Source: Silene noctiflora
Lineage: Eukaryota; Streptophyta; Magnoliopsida; Caryophyllales; Caryophyllaceae
Direction of reading: 5' to 3'
DNA length: 23,202 nucleotides
Assembly (NCBI GenBank): GCA_009801015.1
Contig: VHZZ01030809.1
Span: 1-23,202 of the forward strand
The position numbers and the translations under genes were made by a program. The notes under the pieces are model-generated. The model was not told the origin of the DNA. It worked only from the letters and a program-made list of their open reading frames with translations, and did no database searches. Shown here piece after piece: positions 9,159 through 18,849 of the stretch. The first letter of the stretch is position 1, and every line of letters starts with the position of its first letter.

Positions 9159-9214
9159 TTAAGGAACGAAATACTGAATAAAGGATTCATTTCCAACATA
9201 GCCGATTCGAACAG

Positions 9215-9421
9215 ATGCCACAAAGGAAGCATTTGCAGTGGAGTGATTCCCAGAGGAAAATACCTCATTTGATAANTTTGCTTCCTGAAGCCTCAACCTT
9301 CGTCTGTTTAGTATTAAAATATCATGGGTATGGGAACACAGGCTACGAAAGAAATTCCCTGGTACGAAACCTCTCAAAAGAGGAATTTCACTTCTTCAAA
9401 TCTCATTTCATTCCCGTATAA
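9215..9421 (+). CDS. Hypothetical 68-codon ORF containing an N, doubtful
   Basis: An ATG frame containing the ambiguous base at 9276, read as ANT (Ile, Asn, Ser or Thr). The residue mix is protein-like (STFVCLVLKYHGYGNTGYER, NLSKEEFHFFKSHF). The minus strand is open over the same bases (9159-9377, TTG start) with an equally plausible mix (SSGNHSTANASFVASVRIGY). At most one can be coding. No family is recognised. Confidence 0.13.
   Translation: MPQRKHLQWSDSQRKIPHLIXLLPEASTFVCLVLKYHGYGNTGYERNSLVRNLSKEEFHFFKSHFIPV
9276..9276. other. Ambiguous base (N)
   Basis: Second ambiguous base in the window, next to a short T run. Both overlapping frames stay open whatever base it is, if it is a substitution and not an insertion. 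Confidence 0.95.
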
Positions 9422-9912
9422 TCCTATAAAATTAGGAGCGAGCATAGTGTACGGGTCAAGCAGGTTAGCTACTGAAGGAGCCTAAGTTGCTTTGGATACA
9501 ACTTTCCTCTTTGAGCTTTCCCCTGAACGTACAATTGAAAGGGTTACTAAATTGAAATTCCAGAAAAGTAGAAAAAAATCTTAGTTTGATGAGCCTTTTA
9601 ACTTCTAACGTATAAAAAGGACATTTGATCCGAAAACAGCTCAGCCGATTTACCAGCTTTAGCTTCAACTTTTTTTTCCCCTGCAAACTCTGTGCAAATG
9701 CTTCTTTCTCAGGTTACTCTGGTGCAGCACCCGCGGATGTATATATAAATTGAAACTGCCGCTTAAGCTAACGAAGTAAGCCCATTTCATCCCTAAGGTC
9801 AAGACTTTAGGTCATCTCTTCGATGGAATTTACTGGCTCTTACCAACTGGCTCGCATTTAAAATAGGAGGGTTCAATTACAAGTTGTTATAACAACGAAG
9901 ACTGGTTTTAAA
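9422..9912. other. Intergenic, no gene supported
   Basis: A minus TTG frame of 73 codons (9465-9686) is Lys/Phe-rich and looks random. A plus frame upstream of a TAA near 9746 encodes Ser/Ala-rich residues (SSADLPALASTFFSPANSVQ) but has no ATG at its start. Nothing else is seen. Confidence 0.45.
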
Positions 9913-10125
9913 ATGCTACTAGAGTTTCTTACTCTTACTAGAAAGGTACATTCCTCTATTCTAAGGCTGATCATCCACTCTTTACAACTAGGATGTTCGC
10001 CTTTTCCTTTTCGCCGATGGATTACGATGAACAAGGAAGCACACCAAAGTCTTCACCAGTTGACTATTCTTCTTTGCTGCTTTGTAAGGCGCGGGCGCTT
10101 TGGGCTGGTATGGTCGGTCTTTTAA
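9913..10125 (+). CDS. Hypothetical 70-codon ORF, doubtful
   Basis: ATG start; Leu/Arg/His-rich residues (TRKVHSSILRLIIHSLQLGC, HQSLHQLTILLCCFVRRGR). A second plus frame is open across the same DNA up to TAA near 10128 for about 63 codons and looks no worse (SPMDYDEQGSTPKSSPVDYS). With two competing frames and no family recognised, neither can be called coding. Confidence 0.1.
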   Translation: MLLEFLTLTRKVHSSILRLIIHSLQLGCSPFPFRRWITMNKEAHQSLHQLTILLCCFVRRGRFGLVWSVF

Positions 10126-10398
10126 ATTCTTAATAAGAAACTATTAAACTTAGAGTGAAAGAAAGCCAAGGATTAAGACCTAAAGTAATAAAAATATAGG
10201 GCTAGCATGAGATAGGGGATCCATGTATGAGGTGTTAAATTTATACATCTTTTGTAAAGATCTAACCACCGAAAAACCATAACTAGCTAATAACCATAAC
10301 AAAGTAAGTAAGTCCACAATGACTTTATATTCGCTCGAAAAGAAAGACTTCTTCTTCCAATGAAAAAAGTAGACCAATCTGCTTTATAACGGAAAACC

Positions 10399-10653
10399 CT
10401 AAAGAATAGGAGTTCTTGTCATGTCATCCCACTCACTAGCATTCGAGACTTTCAGACCTAAAAAAATGCTCACGGGCAAAGACCCTTTAAATCTTGAGTA
10501 AAGAGCGTAATCCTTTTCTTCGAATTTATCTTTCGACACAGCCTCCCCTCTTATAAAAGAAAGCATTTCTCGCAGCCTCGTCTCGCACTTGAATTCGAGA
10601 GGGACTACGCTTCCTTCACCCCATTCCGCCGCTAAAGGATTGGTCGACTTCAA
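10399..10653 (-). other. 84-codon acidic coding-like frame, TTG start only
   Basis: Of the frames in the window this has one of the most protein-like compositions: mixed acidic and basic residues with moderate hydrophobics (RGEAVSKDKFEEKDYALYSR, FLGLKVSNASEWDDM). It begins only with TTG after an upstream stop; the first in-frame ATG is at codon 30, leaving 55 codons. No family is recognised. It could be a degraded gene fragment whose start is lost, but the length alone does not exceed chance. Confidence 0.2.
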
Positions 10654-11965
10654 TAATTATAATATATGGGTATGATATCGCATCTAAACTAAAGAAGGGT
10701 CTTACTCGGCCCATCACGTCTGAACTCGTAACTCATCTACTGAAGGGGAGTCCGCCGAAAAAGGGGAAAGGACGAAGCCAACCCACATGCCTTAACAAAA
10801 CGACATGCAAACTAAGTCTAACCGTCGATACTCGTCTTCGTCAAGAAGACTCCTTAAGGTACAGGAAATCCCCTTTGATGGATTAATCCCCCTATACTAC
10901 CAACACTGTTTATGGAAGCCTTATGATATTTAAATATCCGTATACATAGTCTCTACTATTTTTCTCTTTCTTTGGTTTTGCTTTTGCACGAACGTACCTG
11001 AATAACTAAGAAAAGGAGGGCTTCTTTGACCCACTTTCCGGGATCGAGAATGCCTTGGCTTCAACCTGTACTGATTTCATAAAGTTCTTGTTCTTAACTT
11101 GTGGAATTAAAGCGAGGCCAGTGCACTCCTTCCGCGAGACTTATTCCCCCATTTCAATATATGATTGTGCTTAAAGTACACGCATTAAGGCCGTATTGAA
11201 CGAGAATGAATAGTTCACTAGCCATATCAATCATCCAAGCGATGAACCTACTAATTAGGTAAGCACCAGTTAGAAGAGTTGTTTACTTGATCGATTAATC
11301 ATGAGAGATTATGCAAGACTTATAAGCCCCGGTGAGAAGAATCCAAAAAGCTTTTCTAATCCGATGAAGAGTGCAATGTTTCGAATACCCGAGAACAAAA
11401 TGGCTAGAGTGGAATGAAATGTCTCGAGTGTTAAGTCGAATTCTTAGTTGAACTTATTGTTTTGTTAAAGATAACTTTTTGGACTATTAAAGTAGTTCTT
11501 TCAAGAATTGGTAGCTCTCACCATTACTATAATTATAAATATAACTAGACTAGGATCTTACTATGGACGTAACATTCTTTCTCGTACCTCACATGCCGAA
11601 TATTTGAGCCAAGCTCTTTTAGCAAAGTGAACTGCCGGCCTGAGAAAACACAAACTAGTTATAGTACTTTAAAGTTTTACCAATTAGATTAAGCGAGCCA
11701 GGTTCCAACAAGAACAGTATAAGATCGGTATTCCATTCCGTCGGTCAAATAGAAAAAAAAAGAAAGTAAAGAAGGAATACTAGTTGTATAAAGAACGAAG
11801 CTTTGTACTCTCTCCTTGTATTCTGTTCCATGATGAGCAGTAATTTTTACCACGCACTAAGTAGAAGAAATGCTTAGTACTCGCCCAATACTTGATCGAT
11901 TGTCCGGATCTTAGGTTGGAGATCTATTACACAAAGTCTTCTTTTTGCGAAACCAATCCCATATC

Positions 11966-11979
11966 CTATAGTACTATAG
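11966..11979. repeat. 14-base perfect palindrome
   Basis: CTATAGTACTATAG reads the same on both strands and is followed by TATAGG, which can alternatively pair with the preceding CCTATA, giving two competing stem-loops. Confidence 0.8.
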
Positions 11980-12294
11980 TATAGGGAGTACTCTTACTTA
12001 TAGAACAAAATAAAGAGACTAAGATAAGAAATCGTCAACCAAGTACTACATTATTTAGAAATTCTACCCCTATTGTTCAGTAGCTAAGAATTCTAACTCA
12101 TTAGAGTAGCTATGCTCGTTGAAATCTAATTGTTGAAGAAAGATCAAGATCTCAAAGACTTGTCTAAGATGGACAAGAAAGTCGCCTATATGTTACAAAA
12201 AAAAAAAGAAACTTTGCACCACTTTCTTAGTGACTAATGCATAAACTTTCATCAATAGCCCCGAGATTGGGCAGGAGGTCTAGAGTCCATTCCT

Positions 12295-12312
12295 CATTAT
12301 ATTTATATAATG
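12295..12312. repeat. 18-base AT-rich inverted repeat
   Basis: CATTATAT and ATATAATG form 8-base-pair arms with TT at the centre. Likely cruciform-prone; no gene context. Confidence 0.75.
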
Positions 12313-12386
12313 ATATTAATTACGTATTTTCCAGAAAAAAGAGATTTCACATAGTTCATTAGCACAAAAGTTTATTTCAGTACTGA

Positions 12387-12674
12387 AAAGCGGGTTATGT
12401 CAGAAATCCTCGGGCCGGAGAAAGCTTTTTTGATTGGCCTTCTCTACACGATCCGCGAAAGCTGCTTATTCTGTCGAGGATTTTCTTTTTAATTAGTCAT
12501 AGATGCCATTTCCAGCTAGAACAGTCAGGATTTAAGAATCTTCTAATGATCTCGGGATCTCAAAATGAGGCCCGCAGGCAGCGTATTCCCTGGATTTTTC
12601 GAAAAGAACCCGGTTTGGCTTATGGAAGAAAGCTACAGCCAACTTATTATATTTCTTACCTGTCATACATATAA
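12387..12674 (+). pseudogene. 95-codon coding-like frame lacking an early ATG
   Basis: The frame is open directly after TGA 12384-12386 and ends at TAA 12672-12674. The only in-frame ATG is at 12546, leaving 42 codons. Residues are mixed and protein-like: GYVRNPRAGESFFDWPSLHD, a hydrophobic stretch LLILSRIFFLI, then SGSQNEARRQRIPWIFRKEP and GLAYGRKLQPTYYISYLSYI. A second plus frame (12355-12492, ATG 12397, 31 codons after it) overlaps the first part and is also plausible (SEILGPEKAFLIGLLYTIRE). No family is recognised. A few frames this long are expected by chance, so it is a candidate relic only. Confidence 0.2.
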
Positions 12675-13053
12675 ATATTCCCTTTCGCTAGCATTAGTAG
12701 TAAAGCTTTGAGTCTTTGAGTAAGCGACTAAAGAAGATGCTAATATCATTCATATTCCATGACAGAACGTTAGAAACTAAAAAAGACAAAGGAAAGGCAT
12801 ATATCTTATAACACAAGAAAAGAGCCTCACACCCCGCATCGAGCCAAACCCCTTATATCTCAGTAACAATCACATCTCAGTAGACAAATATAGTTACTTC
12901 TCGCCTACTATATAAACAAAAGCGCAACTCTAGTATCAGTTATAAAGAAAGTCTTGCTTAGTATATGAGCAGGAACTTTCTTATTAAGAATACACCAATC
13001 TAATTTCTTTGACGCCTCGAAGGAACAATACAAATATAAAATAAATTAAAAAG
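12675..13053. other. Intergenic, no gene seen
   Basis: AT-rich with frequent stops in all frames. Nothing recognised before the tRNA-like structure. Confidence 0.6.
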
Positions 13054-13133
13054 GGTACAAAGACGACTCGAACCGCAACTCATGGGCCTGTTTAAACAGG
13101 CTGTCCGCTGCTTTTACTGCTCAACTATGTTCC
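13054..13133 (-). pseudogene. Degenerate tRNA-like structure
   Basis: Read on the minus strand, an 80-base segment has tRNA-like spacing. A 7-base 5-prime arm GGAACAT pairs with TTGTACC at 5 of 7 positions. A D-like region GTTGAGCAGTAAAAGC resembles class II tRNAs. A perfect 5-base-pair anticodon-like stem GCCTG/CAGGC follows, then 8 bases and GGTTCGAGTC, the T-loop consensus. Faults are serious: the anticodon loop has 6 bases (TTTAAA) instead of 7, and the T stem pairs at only 2 of 5 positions. If the loop were read normally the anticodon would be UAA. It matches no angiosperm mitochondrial or plastid tRNA I know. Most likely a decayed tRNA copy; chance resemblance is possible. Confidence 0.27.
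13086..13101. repeat. 16-base perfect palindrome
   Basis: GCCTGTTTAAACAGGC is the longest perfect palindrome I found in the window and forms the anticodon-like stem of the tRNA-like structure. Confidence 0.85.
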
Positions 13134-14307
13134 AAGGTCCCCGATTCTTTTATTCCCGAGTTCCTTAGGTTTCCCCCTTGTGGGTGAACTTGGGAAGATG
13201 GTCTTGTTTTTAATATGTTTGCTAATCTTGTTAGACCCTCTCTTTCTGCTGCAGACGGCCCCTGTCATAGTTAGGGGTTTGTTAGCCGCGCCAAGTCTCG
13301 ATCCATGGAAAACAATATAGAAATTCACTCAGCCCTTCACATACACTCGAGGCAATCAATCCTCTGTGCCCAGGCTTCAAAGCAAAGCAAAAGGGCTTTA
13401 CCTATGTTTCACTCAACAACGACGGTACAATCCTCCCATCAGGCGGCTTTTGCAGCTGAACGTAGCTGAACGGGAAAAGCTATGACTCCGAAACTACACT
13501 AGCAGGTATCCACTTTGTTGCCAAAGGACTAAGCTAAGCTGGCTCCTTTCCTAGTCCACTTAATTTATCTTTCAGGAACGCGGTAAGTTTCCTGCGCCCC
13601 CAGTAACAACGACATCATGCACACTTTTCATATTTTGAAGTACCAAGATGTTCGTTCGAAAAAGTTTAATTTTTTTTGTATAAAGAGTCTGACTCTCTCG
13701 ATTGTCCATCTTCAATCCCATGAATTCGCAATGCAGCTCCTGCCCTTGAAAAACGGGTCCTTTGGATCGGATATAATAAAAAAGCTGCCTTTCTAGCTCT
13801 TCCGGTGGTAGTATCTCTGCTAGGGCTTTTCTCTTGCTTTTGTTAGTTTAAGATCGTTGTTAAACCTTTGGGTGTGTCGATCTCTCGATTCGGTCAGAAA
13901 GACGGGCTTGATTTCTTTTTCTTCGAGGTAGAATTGCAAGAGAGGTGGGGGTCTTCGGATAACGCCGAAACTTAGAAGCTTTCGATGCCGGAAGCAACTT
14001 TTAAGCCGTGGATGCACATAATGTCTAGAAGTAAGTCTTTTTTTTGTTTCTTTAGTTTCTTTGGTATGAGCTTGTGTTCTTTCTTCCTGTTTTCCGTCAA
14101 GTTCAATGTCGACTGAGTACGCTTTCGTCTAAGACTGAAGGTCGTAAGCTGCTGTAGCAGAAGAAGGAGCTTATGCTTTAACAGAGTCCGCTGTTGATGA
14201 TTCCAGAGCAGCCCCTATCCGTGGATAGTCTGGTCATTTGAATTTGGTATAAGAAAAAACTTCGTTTATATGCTTTATGGTGTATACCCCTCAAAGAGGG
14301 CTTATCT
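13134..14307. other. Intergenic, no gene supported
   Basis: Two minus frames (13125-13328, 13820-14017) start only with GTG. The plus strand around 13380-13560 shows short frames that switch phase repeatedly and look slightly protein-like (residues such as THFVAKG do not extend), without a recognisable family. A two-copy repeat sits at 13454-13472. Confidence 0.45.
13454..13472. repeat. Two-copy tandem repeat, 10-base period
   Basis: AGCTGAACG occurs twice, joined by T. Small slippage duplication. Confidence 0.8.
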
Positions 14308-14541
14308 CTATCTTTTCTTAGACGGAATTCCCTTCAGAGTTGCTTCCTTGCTTTGATTCTGAGGCATATGCTTCTGATTGGGTTGTTCGAGCTTTATTGC
14401 TGCCGATAAGTAAGGAGCTTTAGAATTATCATTATCATCAGTAGCTGAAACAGAATTGACATTCTTCTTGCCCAAATAAATGGGAAATCCGGTGGAAAAT
14501 GAGATGCAAATTGACATTTCATTAACGTATGTAAGAATCAT
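14308..14541 (-). CDS. Hypothetical 77-codon ORF, doubtful
   Basis: ATG start; a hydrophobic first quarter (SICISFSTGFPIYLG), an acidic Asn/Asp patch (SATDDNDNSK) and a polar, basic end (QNQSKEATLKGIPSKKR). The layout of hydrophobic head and polar tail is more ordered than in most frames here. No family is recognised, the length is at chance level, and no promoter or neighbour supports it. Confidence 0.14.
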   Translation of the reverse strand: MILTYVNEMSICISFSTGFPIYLGKKNVNSVSATDDNDNSKAPYLSAAIKLEQPNQKHMPQNQSKEATLKGIPSKKR

Positions 14542-15695
14542 GAAATTAATAAAAAAAAATTAGGAGCTAATTGTTTAACACATCGAGCTTTCTCTTGTCA
14601 TTTAATAGAAGGGTAAAAGAAAAGAGAATCAAGGGTAGGTCTCTTAAATTCTTTTGTTCGCTTCCTAAGATTGGCTCATAAAAAAAGAATAAGAATAGTG
14701 GTCGAGTAAGCTATGTAATATAGTCTTGATCCTAGCGCCTGTGTTGAAAAAAAGCATGGGCTACGAGTGCTGATTCATCAATTCCTGCTGTAAAAACGAG
14801 AATTTCTGAAGCTTAGTCTTTCCCCAACCTGGACAGCGTCTTTTTTTTCTTGTTTTTCTATGCAATCTAGTTATCGTAATATATTTCACAAGCTCTTTCA
14901 TTTCTTTCAGTGTGAATGACTGCCGAGGAAGAATCAAATCTGGTTACAATAGGTAAAGCATTGAGCAAGTACTTTAATGTCGGAGCTTATTAAAAAAAGA
15001 GTGACTTCACCCATTCCATTATTATATTAAGTAAACATAGGGCTAGAAGGCAGTCGTGCCCGCGGAGCTGAGCATAGGGGGGCTTGTCTGAAAGATCTTT
15101 GATGCGCTTAGAGGCGGATTCTCTTAATTAGATTATTACGAGCCAACTTTCCTTTCAGATTCTATTATTAGGCGCAGGAAAAAGAAAAGTAAGAAAGGAA
15201 AGGGTGAGTGGGATAGGCGGGGCAGACCCTATGAAGGACGTGTTCTCAAAATTCCTTGCCTTTCATTGAAAACAGCAAATTCTTATTATGACGCTCATAG
15301 GATGCATCCAGCGACTATTCTTTAAGTACGCGTACTAAGTCATATAAAAGAAAAAGAGTGTGCGCAGCAGCTCATACGCTGGCGAAGACAGGTTACCCTC
15401 GTAAATTTACAAACGCGAGTAAAAAAAAAAAAAAAAGCTTTTTCTATCCCTTTCTTTAATCTTTAAGAACTTTGTCAATGAAATTGGGTCGGAATCGGTC
15501 AAAAGGGGAGCTCTTGGAGCATAAGCATATAAAGAAAAGAGCAATTCATTTAATAATATATAATAAAGGCATGCAAGTCCTCCTCTTTAAAGACAAAGCA
15601 AAGTCAGCTTATTCGATTATGAAATACTCGCATAAGAATTAGAACAGGGGGTATGGGAGCGGGCGGAGGAATAAGCAAAAGAAAGTATGCCATTT
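14542..15695. other. Intergenic with A16 tract, no gene seen
   Basis: Sixteen consecutive A residues lie at 15421-15436. Otherwise AT-rich spacer with stops in all frames. A minus TTG frame (15604-15819) with Pro-rich hydrophobic residues (LLLIPPPAPIPPVLILM) spans the right end and is not supported. Confidence 0.5.
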
Positions 15696-15712
15696 CGCGG
15701 AGACTCTCCGCG
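15696..15712. repeat. Strong GC-rich hairpin
   Basis: CGCGGAGA-C-TCTCCGCG is a perfect 17-base inverted repeat. Allowing a 3-base loop it gives 7 base pairs, five of them in the CGCGG/CCGCG block. It stands out from the AT-rich surroundings. There is no downstream T-run, so terminator function is not indicated; it could be a transcript-end or recombination structure. Confidence 0.75.
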
Positions 15713-15819
15713 GCCAGTGGTAAATGGTAGCTCGAAAGCGCGTAGGTCAACTGGTTTTGAACAAATTTAATGTATGTGTTCATATGGCCGAAAACGGAGG
15801 GTTTTACGCCTATTAGCAA

Positions 15820-17920
15820 GGTTAATATGAGCCGTCCCCTTTTGACTCTCGCTCGAGCCGACTTCCATCTTTCTTCAAAGACGGATAGGCTTGCGTGGGC
15901 TTTTATTGAACAATATTACATGTTGTTTTAAGTAAGCTGCCTGGCCTTGAATAAATTCCCTACGGATGCTTGAAGCGAGTTAATTTTCCTTCATTTTTGG
16001 ATTTTTGGGTAGATAGAATGTACTTATTTCAAAGGCTGAATACTGGATTCCGATGCATAGGATCATGTCCTTTCTTTTTTAAAGAGAGAGGGGTTCACCC
16101 ACTGCGTGCGCAATCAAGTAAACTATTAATCCTGCTTTTAACGGAAGCAGGGCCACTTTCTAAAAAAAGAGGGAGCCCCCTTTAACTGATTACAGATAAG
16201 ATCTAGCGGAAGAAGCAGCTAGAATCAATGCCAATTCAGATTTGTGCAATTGAGGATGTTTCTCCGATCAAGGGTGCAATCATCAGAGATAGAAAAAGCT
16301 GCCGATGAAAAAGTTGTTTTGGCGGATACTGCTCGTGGAGAGACAGGAATGGTAGTTTCACTTTAATTTATATCAATCCTTAATCTTGGCAACCAAAAAC
16401 TAACTACAAGGTACGTCCTTTCAAGCACAGCAGTCCCGAAAGAAAGCGCAGGTTGAAGGCCAGGCGGCATTCCTGGTCTCGGATCAAGGAAGGCGGGTTG
16501 AGATCAAAACTAGCACATTCTTTTGATTGCTGCGCAACATTGTCACACGTTGCCAAGGTCGGATATTGGTTACAATACTTGGACAAACTCCCTCGTGCCG
16601 CGTTAAGAGATGCATGAAATGACTCGATCACTTGGTAGAGGGGGTTTACTTTAACTCGGATTTACCTGTTGGAACTCGAACGATAGCGAGACGAAGAGAT
16701 TGGAACCAGGCTGACTTACTCTTTGGATGAGCACGCATAATACTAATCCGCGGAAAGGCACGCGTTAGGAAGAGCTTTTAACGACATGCGTTCCAAACGT
16801 GCTCACAGTCGCCCCTATTCTATGTTCACTCAGCTATACCAGCCGCCCCGGCCTCTCTTTTAGCTTCTTCTCTATCATTAGCAGCTTTTTTTTTTTCAAG
16901 CCTCGATCGGAAGATAGATACGTGTCCCTTGCACCGCCTTCTCTCGTTGGATCTTTTTCGTCGTCCGTAATTGTGCTCATTTGCCGCTTTGTTTGAAAGG
17001 GCCTCAACCGCTTGCAACACTTCTTTCTAATGCTACCAAAAGAGACTTTTCCTGTTGCTAATGAGTGTATGCCTTTCAAAATAATAATTAAATAATAATA
17101 AGGAACTGATGCGGTAATTAAGCGGGGGGAAAGCCCGTTGTTACTTTAGTAGTTAAAGGGAAGGACTCATAAGATAGGGGAATCATTCCCATGCTAGCTT
17201 GCTCTTGAACTGCAATACTCTTTCTGGGCCTACTTTCGTATTAAGTCTTTTCAATATCGGACCATAATGAGTAGGGATCATAAGTTTGATGCCCATCCGA
17301 GCAGGGCTCGCTTCAACCCCCCTAATCTTAATAAGGTTCGTAAATGATACCAACATAAAGCAAAATCTGAGCAAGGAGAATCCGCACGTGAAAACCTGGG
17401 ATCACCCTACCTTAAGAAGTCCTGATCTCTACTCAAAAAAATAAATTCCGGTGAAGTGTCGGAAAAAGAGCCATTTTGTGCCCTCATTCGCCTATCATAT
17501 CTTAGGAGTTGAAGGAGACCAACAGCACCAATGGCTCTTTATGATTCTTCTAACACGCTACAGCCTTCTCAATGCTCATTTCCTATGCTCATTTCAAATC
17601 ACTTATATATATGATTGAGAAGAACAGGTGACCCCTATTAAGTGGGATCTCAATTGTGCTGATCGGTGATAAAGAGGAAGCTTCGTAGGAAGCCCTTTAA
17701 ATGCTTAGAGTTTACTGCCGAACCACTTCAAGCAAACAAGAGGAATTAAGAATTTTCGTAGAACCGGTTAAGACTTGGATGATATGCCAACTCCCCCTGT
17801 ATATTAAAAAACTCAAGACCTGGAACAGCGTCTGATGGATTCACAGGCAGTATTAGTTTGATTCATGATGTCCGAGAAAGAGCCGAATGATAGAACTTCG
17901 GTTCTAGTGCGATAGGATAA
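15820..17920. other. Intergenic with short coding-like patches, no gene supported
   Basis: The longer frames here (15970-16185 plus, 16404-16631 minus, 16799-16996 plus, 16826-17079 minus, 17183-17374 minus) begin only with TTG or GTG. A plus patch just after TGA near 16621 up to TGA near 16730 encodes LVEGVYFNSDLPVGTRTIAR and is protein-like but short. The minus 16404-16631 frame is also fairly protein-like (QYPTLATCDNVAQQSKECAS). No family is recognised in either. An AATAAT-rich repeat lies at 17080-17100. Confidence 0.45.
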
Positions 17921-18115
17921 AGAGAGTATGTTATGCGCGAACTGATTCGAGCAGCCAACATAGACAACGAGGATTCCTCACAAACACGGAAGGCAACCAA
18001 TGGAGCTTTACTGTAACTGGAAATAAGAATGAAGAAGTCCTATAACATAGGAATGAATAGTGAAGCTCAACGCGCCAAACTCCTTTTATCTTTTACTGAG
18101 GTAGCTGTTCTATAA
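17921..18115 (+). pseudogene. Coding-like frame with a single TAA
   Basis: The frame is open from 17921. An ATG at 17933 gives 27 codons (RELIRAANIDNEDSSQTRK in the first part) ending at TAA 18014-18016, and the same frame is then open 32 codons (NIGMNSEAQRAKLLLSFTEV) to TAA 18113-18115. Both halves have mixed, protein-like residues, including the balance of acidic and basic that is uncommon in random frames here. I do not recognise the family. A relic of a soluble protein or a chance frame. Confidence 0.18.
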
Positions 18116-18849
18116 TAGAGGATTCGACGCTTACATCAAGGCGGGGGGGGGTTCGCTCCAGTCTTAAGCATTTCTCATAAGACTACTATATATAGTAATA
18201 AGGGCGATAAGAGAAGAGCGTAGGCCATCTCTAGCTCAGAACACGGATGAAAGACTCATAGGCTCGGCTCGTACGTAAGGTGATTCTCTCGCAAAATTAG
18301 GGGAGTTCCTTGAGGCAGCTGCTTTCTAAGGCTGTTTCATCCTTAAGACCTATCTTTTCTTGATTAGTCGAGTCGGTAAACTTCGTCATATACACTCGCT
18401 CTATAGGGGCGAACTTTCCTCCCTTTATGAAGCTCAAGAATAATTTTATGCCCTATAGGAATACAGGGCTTTTTGGCTAGTACGAGGTCTTCCATATATC
18501 TTTACGTACGCCTGCTCGTTCCGTGGCACAGGCTTGGGGAGTAGACATCCTATATTCCTACTGTTTGTCTTCTTCCTTTGCTTCCTTTTCAAATGATCCG
18601 TTTTAGTCATAACACAAATGGCTATTCAAGTATTAAGTTATGCGTTTTAAGTACTCGAGAATGTATCCACTCGTAGATAGTAGCGCTACTGGTATCCTAA
18701 TGATATCCCCTTTCTATAAGGACAAGCGCTCCGTTCTTTATCCATCTGCCTGGGATGGGGAAAACACCCGTTATAGAAGTCTATATCGTCTAATGCTTTA
18801 GGATTAAGCGAGTGAGTAGCTCATAAGAAAGACTATAAAAAAAAGGAGA
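18116..18849. other. Intergenic with G9 tract and palindrome
   Basis: Nine G residues lie at 18143-18151 and a 14-base palindrome at 18184-18197. CGGCTCGTACG near 18264-18275 briefly resembles a group II intron domain V edge but lacks its partner. No gene is seen. Confidence 0.55.
18184..18197. repeat. 14-base perfect palindrome
   Basis: TACTATATATAGTA reads the same on both strands. AT-rich and cruciform-prone. Confidence 0.8.

Larger units (their letters stand above)
10654..12386. other. AT-rich intergenic with palindromes, no gene seen
   Basis: All frames are short here. It contains a hairpin at 10834-10850 (GTCTTC/GAAGAC, 5-base loop), the 14-base palindrome at 11966-11979, an A11 run at 12197-12207 and the near-palindrome at 12295-12312. 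No tRNA, rRNA or exon is recognised. Confidence 0.6.

Noticed and set aside
9284-9291. CCTGAAGC, the core of the Bpu repeat known from Cycas mitochondria
   Set aside because: Only one 8-base match was noticed and the rest of the roughly 36-base element is absent.
8357-12674. Possible LTR-retrotransposon relics
   Set aside because: No YVDD or YLDD reverse-transcriptase motif, no integrase or protease motif and no long terminal repeats could be seen.
16676-16702. GGAACTCGAACG as a minus-strand tRNA T-arm
   Set aside because: No matching stem, anticodon arm or acceptor stem at the right spacing.
18264-18276. CGGCTCGTACG resembling part of a group II intron domain V
   Set aside because: The paired strand and the GAAA-type loop of domain V are missing, and no exon lies nearby.
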